Assembly (NCBI RefSeq): GCF_947179515.1
Contig: NC_067495.1
Coordinates: 59,237,754 to 59,301,753, forward strand
DNA from: Apodemus sylvaticus
Taxonomy: Eukaryota; Chordata; Mammalia; Rodentia; Muridae
Reading direction: 5' to 3'
Length of the DNA: 64,000 nucleotides
Shown here: positions 11,816 through 22,879 of the stretch, piece after piece
How positions within the stretch are numbered: the first letter of the stretch is position 1
Layout: each line of letters starts with the position of its first letter
Notes under the pieces: generated by a model
Seen by the model: the letters and a program-made list of their open reading frames with translations, nothing else
What the model was told of the DNA's origin: nothing
Databases searched by the model: none
Translations under genes and position numbers: made by a program

Positions 11816-12590
11816 CTCAAAATAAACAAGTTACAATTCACCCAGCACAGGAAGCTCAAGAAGGAGGACTTAAGTAAGGGTGCTATGGTTCCTCTGAGAA
11901 AGGGAACATAATACTCACAGGAGCAATAAGGGAGGCAATGTGTGGAGCAGAGTCTGAAGTGAAGGCCACCAAGAGACTGCCCTACCTGGGGATTCATCCT
12001 ATAAACAGTCAGCAAACCCCAACACTACTAAGGACAAGAAGTGTATACCAAAAGGAGCATGCCATGGCTGTCTCCAGAGGGGCTCTGCCAGAGCCTTACA
12101 AATAAAGAGGCAGAAACTAGCAACCAACTATTGGACTGGGCTTAGGGGTCCCCAACAGAAGATCTGGAGGGTGGTCCGGAGGAGCTGAAGGGGTTTACAG
12201 CCCCATGGGAAGAACAATGACTTCGGACACCCAGACACCCCAAGACTCCCAGGAACTGAACTATCAACCAAGGGGTACACATGGTTTCAGCCAAAAATGT
12301 GGCAGAGGAATGCCTTGTTGGGCATCAGTACGAGGAGTTGTCTTTGGTCAGGTAAAGGCTCAATAGAGGCCCCAACAAAGGGAAAAGGACAGGGGTTGGG
12401 GGCTGGGGTGAGGTGGGAGTATGTCTGGTAGAGTGGCATATACATGGAGGCAGGGGATGGGAGGAGGGGTTGGGAATCTTTGAGGAGAAGGGCTTTTGGG
12501 AGGGGGGAAATTGGGAAAGGTTTTACCATTGGCAATGTAAATGAAGGAGATACTCAATAAAAATAAAAATAAAAAATAAAAGAGAATGAG
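11816..12590 (+). other. Long Lx-type L1 3'UTR
   Basis: About 775 bases with no open frame on the sense strand. It begins after the ORF2 end motif (GCGGATCC near 11800), contains GA-rich and G-rich segments, and ends in AATAAAAATAAAAATAAAAAATAAAAG. The short antisense ORFs here are by-products of the purine-rich strand. Confidence 0.75.
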
Positions 12591-12720
12591 AACTAGTACT
12601 GAATTGTCACCTGCAGGTCCAGGCAAAGAGCTTCTTGATTACCTCATTTTCTCTGGGTAGCTTGAGAGGGATAATGATCATCTGCCCATCTCTTACAAAG
12701 CACAAAGGCACAGAGAACCT

Positions 12721-12795
12721 GGGGTCAAGAAGTGTAGCTCAGTGGTAGAGCAATACACAGCACACACAAGGCCCTGAGTTCCACTGTTCCCATTT
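12721..12795 (+). repeat. ID-like SINE (tRNA-derived), diverged
   Basis: Contains a near-consensus pol III A box (TAGCTCAGTGGTAGAGC, about 12736-12752) and a B box region (AAGGCCCTGAGTTCCA, about 12768-12783). This matches the body of the rat ID element, derived from tRNA-Ala/BC1. No clear A-tail is left. It should not be read as a functional tRNA because the acceptor-stem pairing is absent. Confidence 0.75.
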
Positions 12796-12997
12796 CCAGA
12801 GTCTTGTTATTGTAAAAGATCACACAGCTGAGGAGGGAGAGGAGAAAAAAACCACACTGTGGCCTAAGTAGGAAGCTCTGAATCACCTGCAGTTAAGGCC
12901 TGCGTATGGGTTTGCTACACTCCCTGGGTGCCTGGAATATACTTCTGAGAGAGATTTCCCTTTGTCTCTAGAGTTATTTCTTATAAAACAGAGATCT

Positions 12998-13113
12998 AGA
13001 GGCTGGGGTAATGTTCAATTGGTAAGGAACTTTCTGCACAGACCTGGTGTTAGATCCCCAGAACTTTGATAGAGCCAGACCTGGTAGCACATGTTTATAA
13101 TCATAGCACTCTT
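12998..13113 (+). repeat. B4-like SINE, left part (split by L1)
   Basis: A tRNA-derived head (GGCTGGGGTAATGTTCAATTGG) joined to a B1-like segment (CCTGGTAGCACATGTTTATAAT), the fused layout of B4 elements. It is interrupted at 13113 by the L1 insertion and resumes at 15397. Confidence 0.6.
13097..13113 (+). repeat. Target-site duplication, left copy
   Basis: ATAATCATAGCACTCTT, 17 of 17 bases identical to 15397-15413. It lies within the B4-like SINE and brackets the inverted L1. Confidence 0.92.
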
Positions 13114-15396
13114 TTTTTTTTTTTAACTTTTTTATTCGATATATTTTTTATTTACATTTCAAATGATTTCCCCTTTTCTGGCCCCCCACATCCCGAAAGT
13201 CACACAAGCCTCTTTCCCTCCCCCTGTTCTCCCACCCAACCCTTCCCAATTCCCTGTTCTGGTTTTCCCCTATACTGCTACACTGAGTCTTTCCAGAACC
13301 AGGGGCCACTCCTCCGTTCTTCTTGTACCTCATTTGATGTGTGGATTATGTTTTGGGTATTACAGTTTTCCAGGCTAATATCCACTTATTATTGAGAGCA
13401 TACCATGATTGATCTTTTGAGACTGAGTTACCTCACTTAGTATGATGTTCTCCAGCTCCAACCATTTGCCTAAGAATTTCATGAATTCATTGTTTCTAAT
13501 GGCTGAATAGTACTCCATTGTGTATATATACCACATTTTTTGCATCCATTCTTCCATTGAGGGATACCTGGGTTCGTTCCAGCTTCTGGCAATTATAAAT
13601 AGGGCTGCTATGAATATAGTGGAACATGTATCCTTATTACATGCTGGGGAATCCTCTGGGTATATGCCCAGGAGTGTGGTATAGCAGGATTTTTCGGAAG
13701 TGAGGTGCCCAGTTTTCTGAGGAACCGCCAGACTGCTTTCCAGAGTGGTTGTACCAATTTGAAACCCCACCAGCAGTGGAGAAGTGTTCCTCTTTCTCCA
13801 CACCCTCGCCAACACCTGCTGTCTCCTGGGTTTTTAATCTTAGCCATTCTGACTGGTGTAAGGTGAAATATAAGGTTTGTTTTGATTTGCATTTCCCTGA
13901 TGACTAATGAAGTTGAGCATTTTTTAAGATGTTTCTCAGCCGTCTGAAGTTCTTCAGGTGAGAATTCTTTGTTTATCTCTGTACCCCATTTTAATAGGGT
14001 TATTTGGTTTTGTGGGGTCTAACTTCTTGAGTTCTTTGTATATATTGGATATTAGCCCTCTATCTGATGTAGGGTTGGTGAAGATCTTTTCCCAATTTGT
14101 TGGTTGCCGATTTGTCTTTTTGATGGAGGATGTCCTTTGCTTTACAGAAACTTTGTAAGTTTATGAGGTCCCATTTGTCAATTCTTGATCTTAGAGCATA
14201 CACTATTGGTGTTCTGTTCAGGAACTTTCCCCCTGTATTGATGTCCTCAAGGGTCTTCCCCAGTTTCTTTTCTATTAGCTTCAGAGTGTCTGGCTTTATG
14301 TGGAGGTCCTTGATCCATTTGGAGTTGAGCTTAGTACAAGGAGACAAGGATGGATCAATTCACATTATTCTGCATGCTGACCTCCAGTTGAACCAGAACC
14401 ATTTGTTGAAGAGGCTATCTTTTTTCCATTGTATGTTTTCAGCCCCTTTGTAGAGGATCAAGTGGCCATAGGTGTGTGGGTTCATTTCTGGATCTTCAAT
14501 CCTGTTCCATTGATCTGCCTGCCTGCCAATACCATGCAGTTTTTAACACTATTGCTCTGTAGTGTTGCTTGAGGTCAGGGATACTGATTCCCCCAGAATT
14601 TCTTTTGTTGTTGAGAATAGTTTTAGCTATCCTGTTTTTTTTTTTTTTTTTTTTGTTATTCCAGATGAATTTGAGAATTGCTCTTTCTAACTCTATGAAG
14701 AATTGAGTTGGGATTTTGATGGTTATTGCATTGAATCTGTATATTGCTTTTGACAAAATGGCCATTTTATCTATATTAATCCTGCCGATCCATGAGCATG
14801 GGAGGTTTTTCCATTTTTTGAGGTCTTCTTCTATTTCCTTCTTCTCATTGGATGCTGAAAAAGCATTTGACAAAATTCAGCATCCTTTAATGCTTAGTCT
14901 TGGGAAGAACAGGAATTCAAGGCCCAGACATAAACATAGTAAAAGCAATATACAGCAAACCAGTAGCCAGCATCAAACTAAATGAAGAGAAACTTGAAGC
15001 AATCCCACTAAAATCAGGGACTAGACAGGGCTGCCCCCTTTTCTCCTTATCTTTTCAATATTGTACTTGAGGTACTAGCTCAGGCAATTAGACAACGTAA
15101 GGAGGTCGAAGGAATACAATTTGGAAAGGAAGAAGTCAAACTATCATTATTTGCAGATGACATGATAGTCTACCTAAGTGACCCAAAAAACTCCACTAGA
15201 GAACTCCTACAGCTGATAAACAACTTCAGCAAAGTGGCAGGTTATAAAATCAACTCAACCAAATCAGTAGCCTTCCTATACTCAAAGGATAAGCAGGCTG
15301 TGAAAGAAATTAGGGAAATGACCCCCTTCACAATAGCCACAAACAGTATAAAGTACCTTGGGGTGACTCTAACCAAACAAGTGAAAGATCTGTATG
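13114..15396 (-). mobile_element. Young L1 with 5' inversion (twin priming)
   Basis: From a poly-T start at 13114 the sequence is minus-strand L1: 3'UTR, then ORF2 C-terminus up to a point equal to base ~6729 of the near-full-length copy, reached at 14844. At 14845 the strand flips. The rest (14845-15396) is plus-strand ORF2 RT sequence equal to about 6157-6710 of that copy and includes an intact FADDMIVYLSD block near 15140-15180. Only about 18 bases are missing between the two parts. With the perfect target duplication on both sides this is a textbook twin-primed 5' inversion. No complete ORF survives. Confidence 0.92.
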
Positions 15397-15413
15397 ATAA
15401 TCATAGCACTCTT
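15397..15413 (+). repeat. Target-site duplication, right copy
   Basis: Second copy of the 17 base duplication seen at 13097-13113. Confidence 0.92.
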
Positions 15414-15450
15414 AAGGAACAAAGGGAAGCAGAAATTGAGGCTGACGTAA
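15397..15450 (+). repeat. B4-like SINE, right part
   Basis: Continues the SINE interrupted at 13113 (AAGGGAAGCAGAAATTGAGGCTGA corresponds to the B1-type 'GGAGGCAGAGGCAGG' region). Confidence 0.5.
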
Positions 15451-16344
15451 CCTGATATGTGTAGCAGAGGACAAGAAACCCTGTATCAAATCAAGTGTAA
15501 GGTACACAATGACATCTTCAACCTTTCCATGTGTCCTTGCATACAGTCACAAACTCATAAACACAACAGAACTGCACACGTGCAATTACACACACATACA
15601 CACAAGGCTCTGGAGTCAAGGCAGGACATAGGAAGACTTCACAGCCTTAAGACTGAGCCGAAAACTGCATGTGTGCTTTCTGTGGTGAAAAGAATTAAGT
15701 TATACAAGGGGCTCCTAACTATACAAGGGGTTCCATATCTGAGGCACTGTGTCCTCAGATATGTGCTCCTGGTGGTGCTCCAAACTTCATTCTAACAGAA
15801 GTAGGAGGGGAGTGATGGGTCCTCGAGCTTGGATCTCTGATGACAGAGAATCACCAGTCATATGCATTCAGGAAAATTTCTAGGGCATGTAATATGCCTA
15901 AGCTGAGTCTTGAAAAATGACCAGAGAGCATGAAAAATACAGAACACTGAAATGACTCCAGGGAAGCTTGTCACATCTACAGAAAGCAACTCTAGTCTCT
16001 TGTGTAATTGGGGGATGCCCAGAGAGCTGGGTCCATAAAGCACTCAGATGTCTACGGCTGTGGGGAGAGATGTATTCTCCTGAGTCTACCCATTTGCCTG
16101 GGTTGAGGAGTAATAAAACTCATCCTAGTGCCTGGGGTTGAAAGTAAAGAAAATCACATCAAAAAGGCAGCATTATTAAGCAGAACATTACTGATCAATG
16201 ACCATTATTGCTAGCTAATGATTATCTGTGCTCAGAAAGGATTTCTATGAAACATCACTTTAGGCTATTTCTGAACATACTGTTGGTGCTAAAATGTTAT
16301 TTATTTGCTCTTTTCTGATTTCCTAAATAAATATATAATATTTC
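15451..16344. other. Intergenic stretch, nothing identified
   Basis: A short CA-rich run near 15585-15605, otherwise unassigned. The 112-codon frame at 15457-15795 has no recognisable features. Confidence 0.45.
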
Positions 16345-16365
16345 AAAAAAAAGAAAAATGGGATT
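16345..16365 (+). repeat. Probable target-site duplication, left copy (imperfect)
   Basis: An A-run, then GAAAAATGGGATT. It matches 17709-17728 (A-run, then GAAAAACAGGATT) with two substitutions. The A-rich part could be coincidental; the GGATT end supports a real duplication. Confidence 0.6.
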
Positions 16366-17708
16366 CTTTTTTTTCTAATTTTATACTTTTTTAATTTTCT
16401 ATATTCCTTGTTTAAATTTCAAATGATTTCCCCTTTCCCGGTTACCCCCTCCCCCATAAGTCCCATAAGCCCTCTTCCCTTTGCCCCTTCCCCAATCAAC
16501 CCCTTCCCACTTCTCTGTCCTGGTAATATGCTACATTGCTGCACCAAGCCTTTCCAGGACCAGGGATTTCTCCTTCCTTGTTCTTGGGAATCATTTGATA
16601 TGTGAATTGTGTCTTGGGTATTCAGAGCTTCTGGGCTAATTAATATCCACTTATCAGTGGCTGCATTCCATGTGTATTCTTTTGTGTTTGGGTTATCTCA
16701 CTTAGGATGACATTTTCCAGTTCCAGCCATTTGCCTAAGAATTTCATTAATTCGTTGTTTTTAATTGCTGAGTAGCATTTCATCATGTAAATATACCACA
16801 TTTTCTGTATCCAGAGAGCCAAATAACCCTATTAAAAATGGGGTACAGAACTAAACAAAGAATTTTCACCTGAAGAATTTCCAATGGCTGAGAACCACCT
16901 TAAGAATTATTCAACATCATTAGTCATTAGGGAAATGCAAATCAAAACAACCCTGAGATTTCACCTCACACCAGTCAGAATGGCTAAGATTAAAAACTCA
17001 GGAGACAGCAGGTGTTGGCAAGGATGTGGAAAAAGAGGAACACTCCTCCATTGCTGGTGGGACTGCAAGCTGGTAAACCACTCTGGAAATCAGTCTGGTG
17101 GTTCTTCAGAAAACTGGGCATGACACTTCCAGAGGACCCTGCTATACCACTCCTGGGCACATACCCAGAGGATTCTCTACCATGTAATAGGGACACATCC
17201 TCCACTATGTTCATAGCAGCCTTATTTATAAATAGCCAAAAGCTGGAGAGAACCCATATGTCCCTCAATGGAGGAATGGACACAGAAAATGTGGTATATT
17301 TACACTATGGAATAGTACTCAGCAATTAAAAACAATGAATTCATGAAATTCTTAGGCAAATGGTTGGAACTGGAAAATGTCATCCTAAGTGAGCTAACCC
17401 AATCACAAAAGAATACACATGGAATGCAGTCACTGATAAGTGGATATTAATTAGCCCAGAAGCTCTGAATACCCAAGTCACAATTCACATATCAAATGAT
17501 TCCCAAGAAGAAGGAAGGAGAGGGCCCTGGTCCTAGAAAGGCTTGATGCAGCAATGTAGGGTATTACCAGGACATAGAAGTGTGAGGGGGTTGATTGGTG
17601 AAGGGGCAGAGGGAAGGGGGCTTATGGGACTTATGGGGAGGGGGGAACCTGGAAAGGGGAAATCATTTGGAATGTAAACAAAGAATATACAAAATAAAAC
17701 AAATAATT
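16366..17708. mobile_element. L1 insertion with two outward-facing 3' ends
   Basis: The left arm, 16366 to about 16816, is minus-strand L1: poly-T, 3'UTR, then the ORF2 C-terminus (antisense open frame 16640-16822, ending LISGY). At about 16817 it flips to plus-strand ORF2 ('NNPIKKW' region) and runs through the C-terminus and the same 3'UTR to an A-rich end near 17708. Both arms share the same 3'UTR variant (TGCAGCAATGTAG) and look about 90 percent identical. One imperfect target duplication flanks the whole unit. A simple twin-primed insertion does not yield two 3'UTRs. Confidence 0.82.
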
Positions 17709-17728
17709 AAAAAAAGAAAAACAGGATT
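17709..17728 (+). repeat. Probable target-site duplication, right copy (imperfect)
   Basis: Partner of 16345-16365. Confidence 0.6.
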
Positions 17729-18185
17729 ATTTTCTGTTGTTCATTTATTATTCACAAGCAACATATTGAGCAAATCTTTGTGAATTCACTACTAAAATAG
17801 TGAAGTACTTCCATCTAATCTATGGAAAAAGAAAATGTACTTGAATATATGAAATAGCACGCAAAATTTAAGCACATGGCAAAAGACAAAAACATAGGGA
17901 ACAGCATTGCTATACAACAATCAGTGGTCAAATTCAATCAGACAAAAATTCTTGTTCAATCACACAAGAATTGGCCCAAAAAACATAATCCTACAAGAAA
18001 GACAGTTATCTAATTTACTGGTATAACTGCATCTTGAAGACTTGCCATACAACACTGTAGACAAAGTTTCAACATTAACTTCAGAGATGATAAGACATAT
18101 ATGCAAACCATTGCAATAGAACAAATTTTTTTGCGAGAGTCTCTCATTTTTTTGTGAGAGACTGTTTAACATCTCTACTTTAGTA
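17729..18185. other. Intergenic stretch, nothing identified
   Basis: AT-rich, no open frame or repeat recognised. Confidence 0.45.
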
Positions 18186-18189
18186 TTTG

Positions 18190-18398
18190 TAAATATGTGT
18201 ACACCTGTGTATACTTATATGCATTTGAGTGAAGTTGTACTCATAGACCAGAAGGCATAAGATATCCCTGGAGCTTAAGTTACAAGTGATTATGAGCTGC
18301 TTGAGAAAGCTCCTTGGAACTGAACTAAGGCCCTTGAGAAGAGCACCAAGTACAAGTACTCTTAAGCACTAAGACATCTTTCTAGCTCCTCTTATAAG
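18190..18398 (-). repeat. B3/B2-type SINE
   Basis: The minus-strand signature of a tRNA-derived rodent SINE: GGAACTGAACTAAGGCCC, then AAGAGCACCAAGTAC and TCTTAAGCACTAAGACATCTTTCTAGCTCC, corresponding to the reversed 5' end of B2/B3. Diverged, so old. Confidence 0.65.
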
Positions 18399-18896
18399 TG
18401 TCTTAATATTACTATATTCCAAACTGAAATCATGATTACTAGTATGAATAGACTTTTAAAATCCCAATATCTTCTGAGTGTCTATAAATGATATAATTAC
18501 TTATCAATTGCTCAAAAATTTAAAGTCTACTTTATATTCATATGTTCTCTCTTCCATCTCTTTCTTGCAACTTATATTAAGATGATGTAATATTTTGTAT
18601 GGGGTATTTCTTCTAACTTCCTCTGTTGATCCTTTCTTTTCTTCCATCTTGCATTATTTAATTATTGCTATAAGCAGATTGTTTTAGAAACATAAATTAG
18701 GTGTTACTCTTTTGTCTACACTCTGTAATAACTTCTTGGTACATTTAGGATAAGCCTCAAACTCCATAAACCTTAGCCAAAGAGGTGCTTGTGATCTAAC
18801 TGAACCTTACTCATCTAAGTGAATTTTCATTAAACCTTACTTAGTAATTATTCTCTATATTTGAAATGTTTTCTTTGAAAAAATTCCTAAAATTTT
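18399..18896. other. Intergenic stretch, nothing identified
   Basis: No open frame or repeat recognised. Confidence 0.4.
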
Positions 18897-19015
18897 GTGG
18901 AGGGCCTGGTGAGTAGAGTTAAGGTGTTTGCCAGCAAGCCTGATGACCTGAGTTTGATCTGTGAGACCCATGCAGAAAGATAGCACCAACTCTGAGGAGT
19001 TATGTACTTAAAACT
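18897..19015 (+). repeat. B3-type SINE
   Basis: GGGCCTGGTGAGTAGAGTTAAGG, then GCCAGCAAGCCTGATGACCTGAGTTTGATC follows the 5' half of B3 (a modified pol III A box and a clear B box). Confidence 0.7.
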
Positions 19016-19475
19016 GAATCTTATTCCCCAAGCAGCTATCAATTGTCAATAACTACTAAGCTAGTGGTAACAGTTCATGCCTCTTTCACCTCTCTCACTT
19101 CAGTGCTTTGATTTGTCTGGCTTGAGATTGGAAAAGGCCATATGCATGCTTTCACAACCACAATTCCTGTCACTCATACACAACTGCCTTGTTGTGTACA
19201 GAAAACAATGTTTTAGTGCAGTCCTCCACCATCACTTGCTTTTGCAATCCATCTGCCCTCCTACCAAAATGAGCCTTGGGAGGAAAAGGTATGATATAGC
19301 TGTCCCATTTAAGGCTGATTATTCAATACATTACCATTTTCTCTACCTTGAACAGTTGTGGAACTCTTAATTATCATATATTACAAAAAGAAGCTTTACT
19401 GTTAAGGGTTGAGAGATTCACTAATATTTGTGTATTAATATAAGAATAAATCATGAGAAATCAGTTTAATAATGT
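19016..19475. other. Intergenic stretch, nothing identified
   Basis: Contains a 97-codon frame (19077-19370) with no recognisable motif; treated as chance. Confidence 0.4.
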
Positions 19476-19479
19476 TCCA

Positions 19480-21865
19480 TTTAGTGGAATCATATAGTAT
19501 CAGCAGAATAAACATCCAATTCTTTTAACAGGGTCCAGTTTATTATAAAGACCCATTCTTTAAAAATAAAAAGAATTAAAGACCAATTTCTCATTTGAAC
19601 ATTGATGCAAAATTTCTCAACAAAATATTTGCAACCAGAATCTAAGAACACATAACAAAAACAAAAACAAAAGACCATCCACCATGATCAAGTGAGTAGG
19701 CCTCATGAGAGAGAGGCATGCAATCTACTATGATAAACAGACTGAAAGTCAAACCATACGATCATCTCATTAGATGATGAAAAAATATAGCCCCCCTTCA
19801 TGATTAAAGTCTCTGAAAGACTTGGGATAAAGGGGATAGAGCAAAACATAATATAGGCAATTTACTCAAAGAATTTTCACTAGAATCAGAAATAAAACAA
19901 GGTTATCTACTTTTTCCATACATATTCAATATAGTGCTTGAAGTCTTAGCTAGAGCAATAAGACAAATAAAGGAGATCAAGGGAATAAAAATTAGAAAGA
20001 AATCAAAGTATTTTTATTTGGACCAGGACACAAAATTAATTCATTAACATCAGTAGTCTCAAAATATACAAATGACAGACTAAGAAAAAAATGAGGAGAA
20101 CAATACTCAACAGCCTAAAAAATGGTATAATTCTAATCAACCAAATGAAAGACTTGTATACTAAAAACTTTAAGACACTAAGGAAAGAAAGTAAAAAAGA
20201 TACCAGAAGATGGAAAGATATCCCAGGCTCATAGCTCATCAGAATTAATACTGTAAAAATAGGCCTTCTTCCAAAAGCAGTCTACAGATTCAGTGTAAGC
20301 CCACAAAATTTTCCAACATAATTCTTACAACAATCATCAACTTAAGTGCTTTTCAGCCATTTGAGTTTTCTCTTTTGAGAACTCTGTCTACTTTTGTATG
20401 CCATTTTTGAATTTGGTTATTGGTTTTCTTAGTGTTCAGGCTTTTAGCATTTTTAAATATAAACTTGGTAAATAACTTTTCCCATTCTCTAGGTTGTTGC
20501 TATTCCTGAATGATAGTTTCCTTTGCTGGCCAAAAGTATTTTGGCTTCATGGGGGTCCCACTAACTGTTGGTCTTAGTGTCTATGATATTGTTATTCTTT
20601 CCTGTACCAAAGAGTTCAAGCCTATTTCCTACTTTATCTTTAGTTAGATCTATGGTATCTGGTATTATGGTCACAGCCTTGATCTATTTGGAATTAAATT
20701 TTGTGCAGTGTGATAAATATGGATGTCTTTTCACTTTTTATATGCAGCCACCCAGTTTGACTAGCACCATTTGTTGAAGATATTTTTTCTACAGTATGTA
20801 TTTTTGGCTTATTTATCAAAAATCAGGTATCCACATATGTCTGGATCTTAAATTCTATTCATTTGATCAACGTGCCTGTTTTTATGCTAATACCATGCTG
20901 TTTTTATGATGATAGCCTTGAAATATATAACTAGTTATTTATGATTGTGATACCTCCAAGTGTTCTTTATTATTCAGCATGGATTTTTAGATGGCTTGCA
21001 TCTTTTGTGTCCATGCGAAGTTGATGATTGCTGTAAGAATTATGTTGGAAATTTTTTGTGGGCTTACACTGAATCTGTAGACTGCTTTTGGAAGGAGGTC
21101 TATTTTTACAGTATTAATTCAGATGAGCTATGAGACTGGGATATCTTTCCATCTTCTGGTATCTTTTTTACTTTCTTTCCTTAGTGTCTTAAAGTTTTTA
21201 GTATACAAGTCTTTCATTTGGTTGATTAGAATTATACCATTTTTTAGGCTGTTGAGTATTGTTCTCATTTTTTCTTAGTCTGAAGAACAACATTAGTTAT
21301 CAGGAAAATACAAATCAAACTATTTTGAGATTTTTATCTCACACTAAACAGAATAGCCAAGATAAGTAAAAGAAATGACAGCTCATACTGGCTAGTTTGT
21401 AGAGTAAGGGGGATAGTCACATTACTGATGGGAATACAAACTTGTATAGCCACTAAGGAAAATCAGTATGGTAGTTCCTAGTCAGCTAGTAATTGGTCTA
21501 TCTATCTATCTATCTATCTATCCATCAAAAGCTCATCTATCTGACTTTTGGGCATTGAGTCAAAGTCACTATTATAAATAAACTTGCTTGTCCATAGCCA
21601 TTGTTACAAAATTCATAATAGCTAGAAATTGAAACAACCTAATTGTCCACCAACTGATAAATGGGTAATGAAAATGTGGTACATTCATACACAGGAATGT
21701 TATTCAGCTATTAAAAGTTGAAATTCTCATGTAGATGGACAGAACAAGAAAATAATACCAAGTATGGTAACCCTGACTAAAAGAAGAAAAATGTATTTTT
21801 CCTCTTATATGTGGATATTAACTTTTATACTTTCAAAATGTATGGTACAATATAAAATAAATAAA
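19480..21865. mobile_element. Ancient L1 with internal inverted duplication
   Basis: Degenerate L1 ORF2 in three blocks. 19480-20343 is plus strand, covering the RT region to just beyond it. About 20344-21282 is minus strand, running from the ORF2 C-terminal third back into the RT region. 21283-21865 is plus strand, the ORF2 C-terminus and 3' end. Block two lies where the forward sequence should continue, and its far end repeats the end of block one in inverted form (20076-20343 against 21018-21282) with only scattered mismatches. The two arms agree far better with each other than with any L1 consensus, so the rearrangement is younger than the insertion. Confidence 0.82.
21497..21525 (+). repeat. 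(CTAT)n microsatellite
   Basis: About seven CTAT units inside the ancient L1. Confidence 0.9.
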
Positions 21866-21984
21866 ATTATTTTCATGGAGAAACAAGGGGGAATCTAGAA
21901 GAGTTGAGTAAAGGAAAGATGGAAGAGAATAGTAAAAACAAATATAGAGAGGGACAACTAGCACATTAAAACACATAACAATGA

Positions 21985-22879
21985 AATTTCTAAATTCATG
22001 AAGACATACCTTAAGAATGTATATTCCACTAAATTGGAAAATCTAAGAGAGATGGTTAAATGTCTGCATACATCCAACCTACTGAAGTTAAACCATGGTG
22101 ATTTAATAATTGAACAATCTATAAAAAGTTATAAGGGAAACATAGTACAAAAAAAATAATCTCCCAACTTAAATCAACCCAGGTACAGAAGGAATTCACT
22201 ATGCAATTCTACCAAAGCTTCTAAGAATAATTAACACTAATCTTTCTTAAATTATTCCATAAAAGAAGAAATAATTTCTTCCAAACTATTTTTGTGAAGC
22301 CACTATCATGATAACAAAGCCAAATAAAAACACAAATTTTCGATGAATCTCTCTAATGACTATTCGCACAAAATACTCAACAAAATACTTTTTTTCCATA
22401 TACCAACAACTAACTCACTAAGAAAGCAATCAGAGAAATTATCTTAATCACAATATCTTTAAAAATAAACCCCTTAGTGGGGAAAACATAATCAAGGAAG
22501 TACAAGACCTCTATAATCAAAACTTTGAAACGCTGAAAACTCTAATTGAACAAAGACACTAGAAAATGGAAAGACTGTTGGTGCTCAGTCATTTCTAAGA
22601 CTAAGGTAAAAATGACCACCCAACCAAAACAGATTCCTATAATTCCTGTAACATTTTCACAGAAATACATTGTTAAAAAATCTTTAAAATTGCATGGAAA
22701 CACAAAAGCAGAAAATACTAATGACAAAAGAATAATGCTGGATATATCATCATACCCTATTTCAGGTTATGCTACAAAACTGTACTGATAAAAATAACAT
22801 GGTACTGGCACAAAGGCAGACATACAGTTCAGAGGAATAGAATGGGCTGGATATAAGTCCATACAATTATGGCCACCTG
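21985..22879 (+). mobile_element. Ancient L1 ORF2 remnant, left part
   Basis: Sense-strand L1 debris. The clearest section is about 22490-22870: AAAATGGAAAGACTG, TTACAGAAAT-like and GGTACTGGCACAAAGGCAGACAT correspond to ORF2 after the RT domain. It is interrupted at 22880 and resumes near 23858. Confidence 0.7.
22876..22879 (+). repeat. Possible 4-5 bp target duplication (CCTG / ACCTG)
   Basis: CCTG at 22876-22879 matches 23854-23857, directly outside a TG...CA-bounded unit. The match extends to ACCTG if the terminal A is shared. Short enough to be chance. Confidence 0.45.

Larger units (their letters stand above)
8646..12590 (+). mobile_element. 5'-truncated older L1 (Lx-type)
   Basis: Older L1 in sense orientation. 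It enters ORF2 at the end of the endonuclease domain ('LSDHHG' block near 8660-8690) and continues through the RT domain (FTTVPNN..SYLGVTLTKQ near 10260-10310) and the C-terminus to about 11810. A long 3'UTR follows, with a G-rich tract at about 12375-12515 and repeated AATAAA near 12560-12585. The 3'UTR differs completely from that of the 2050 element and resembles the older Lx group. Oddities: an internal A23-type run near 8701-8723, and a TTTG tetranucleotide expansion at about 9810-9832 inside the RT coding region. Confidence 0.85.

Noticed and set aside
12721..12795. Functional tRNA gene
   Set aside because: The A and B box match is good, but the cloverleaf stems do not pair and the sequence fits a decayed ID SINE.
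14716..14985. Fusion ORF across the L1 inversion junction at 14844
   Set aside because: The frame joins antisense text to sense ORF2 by chance at the twin-priming junction and has no start context.
18120..18165. Small inverted/direct repeat TTTTTTGCGAGAGTCTCTC / TTTTTTGTGAGAGACTG
   Set aside because: A short local duplication without other structure; no evidence for an RNA gene or site.
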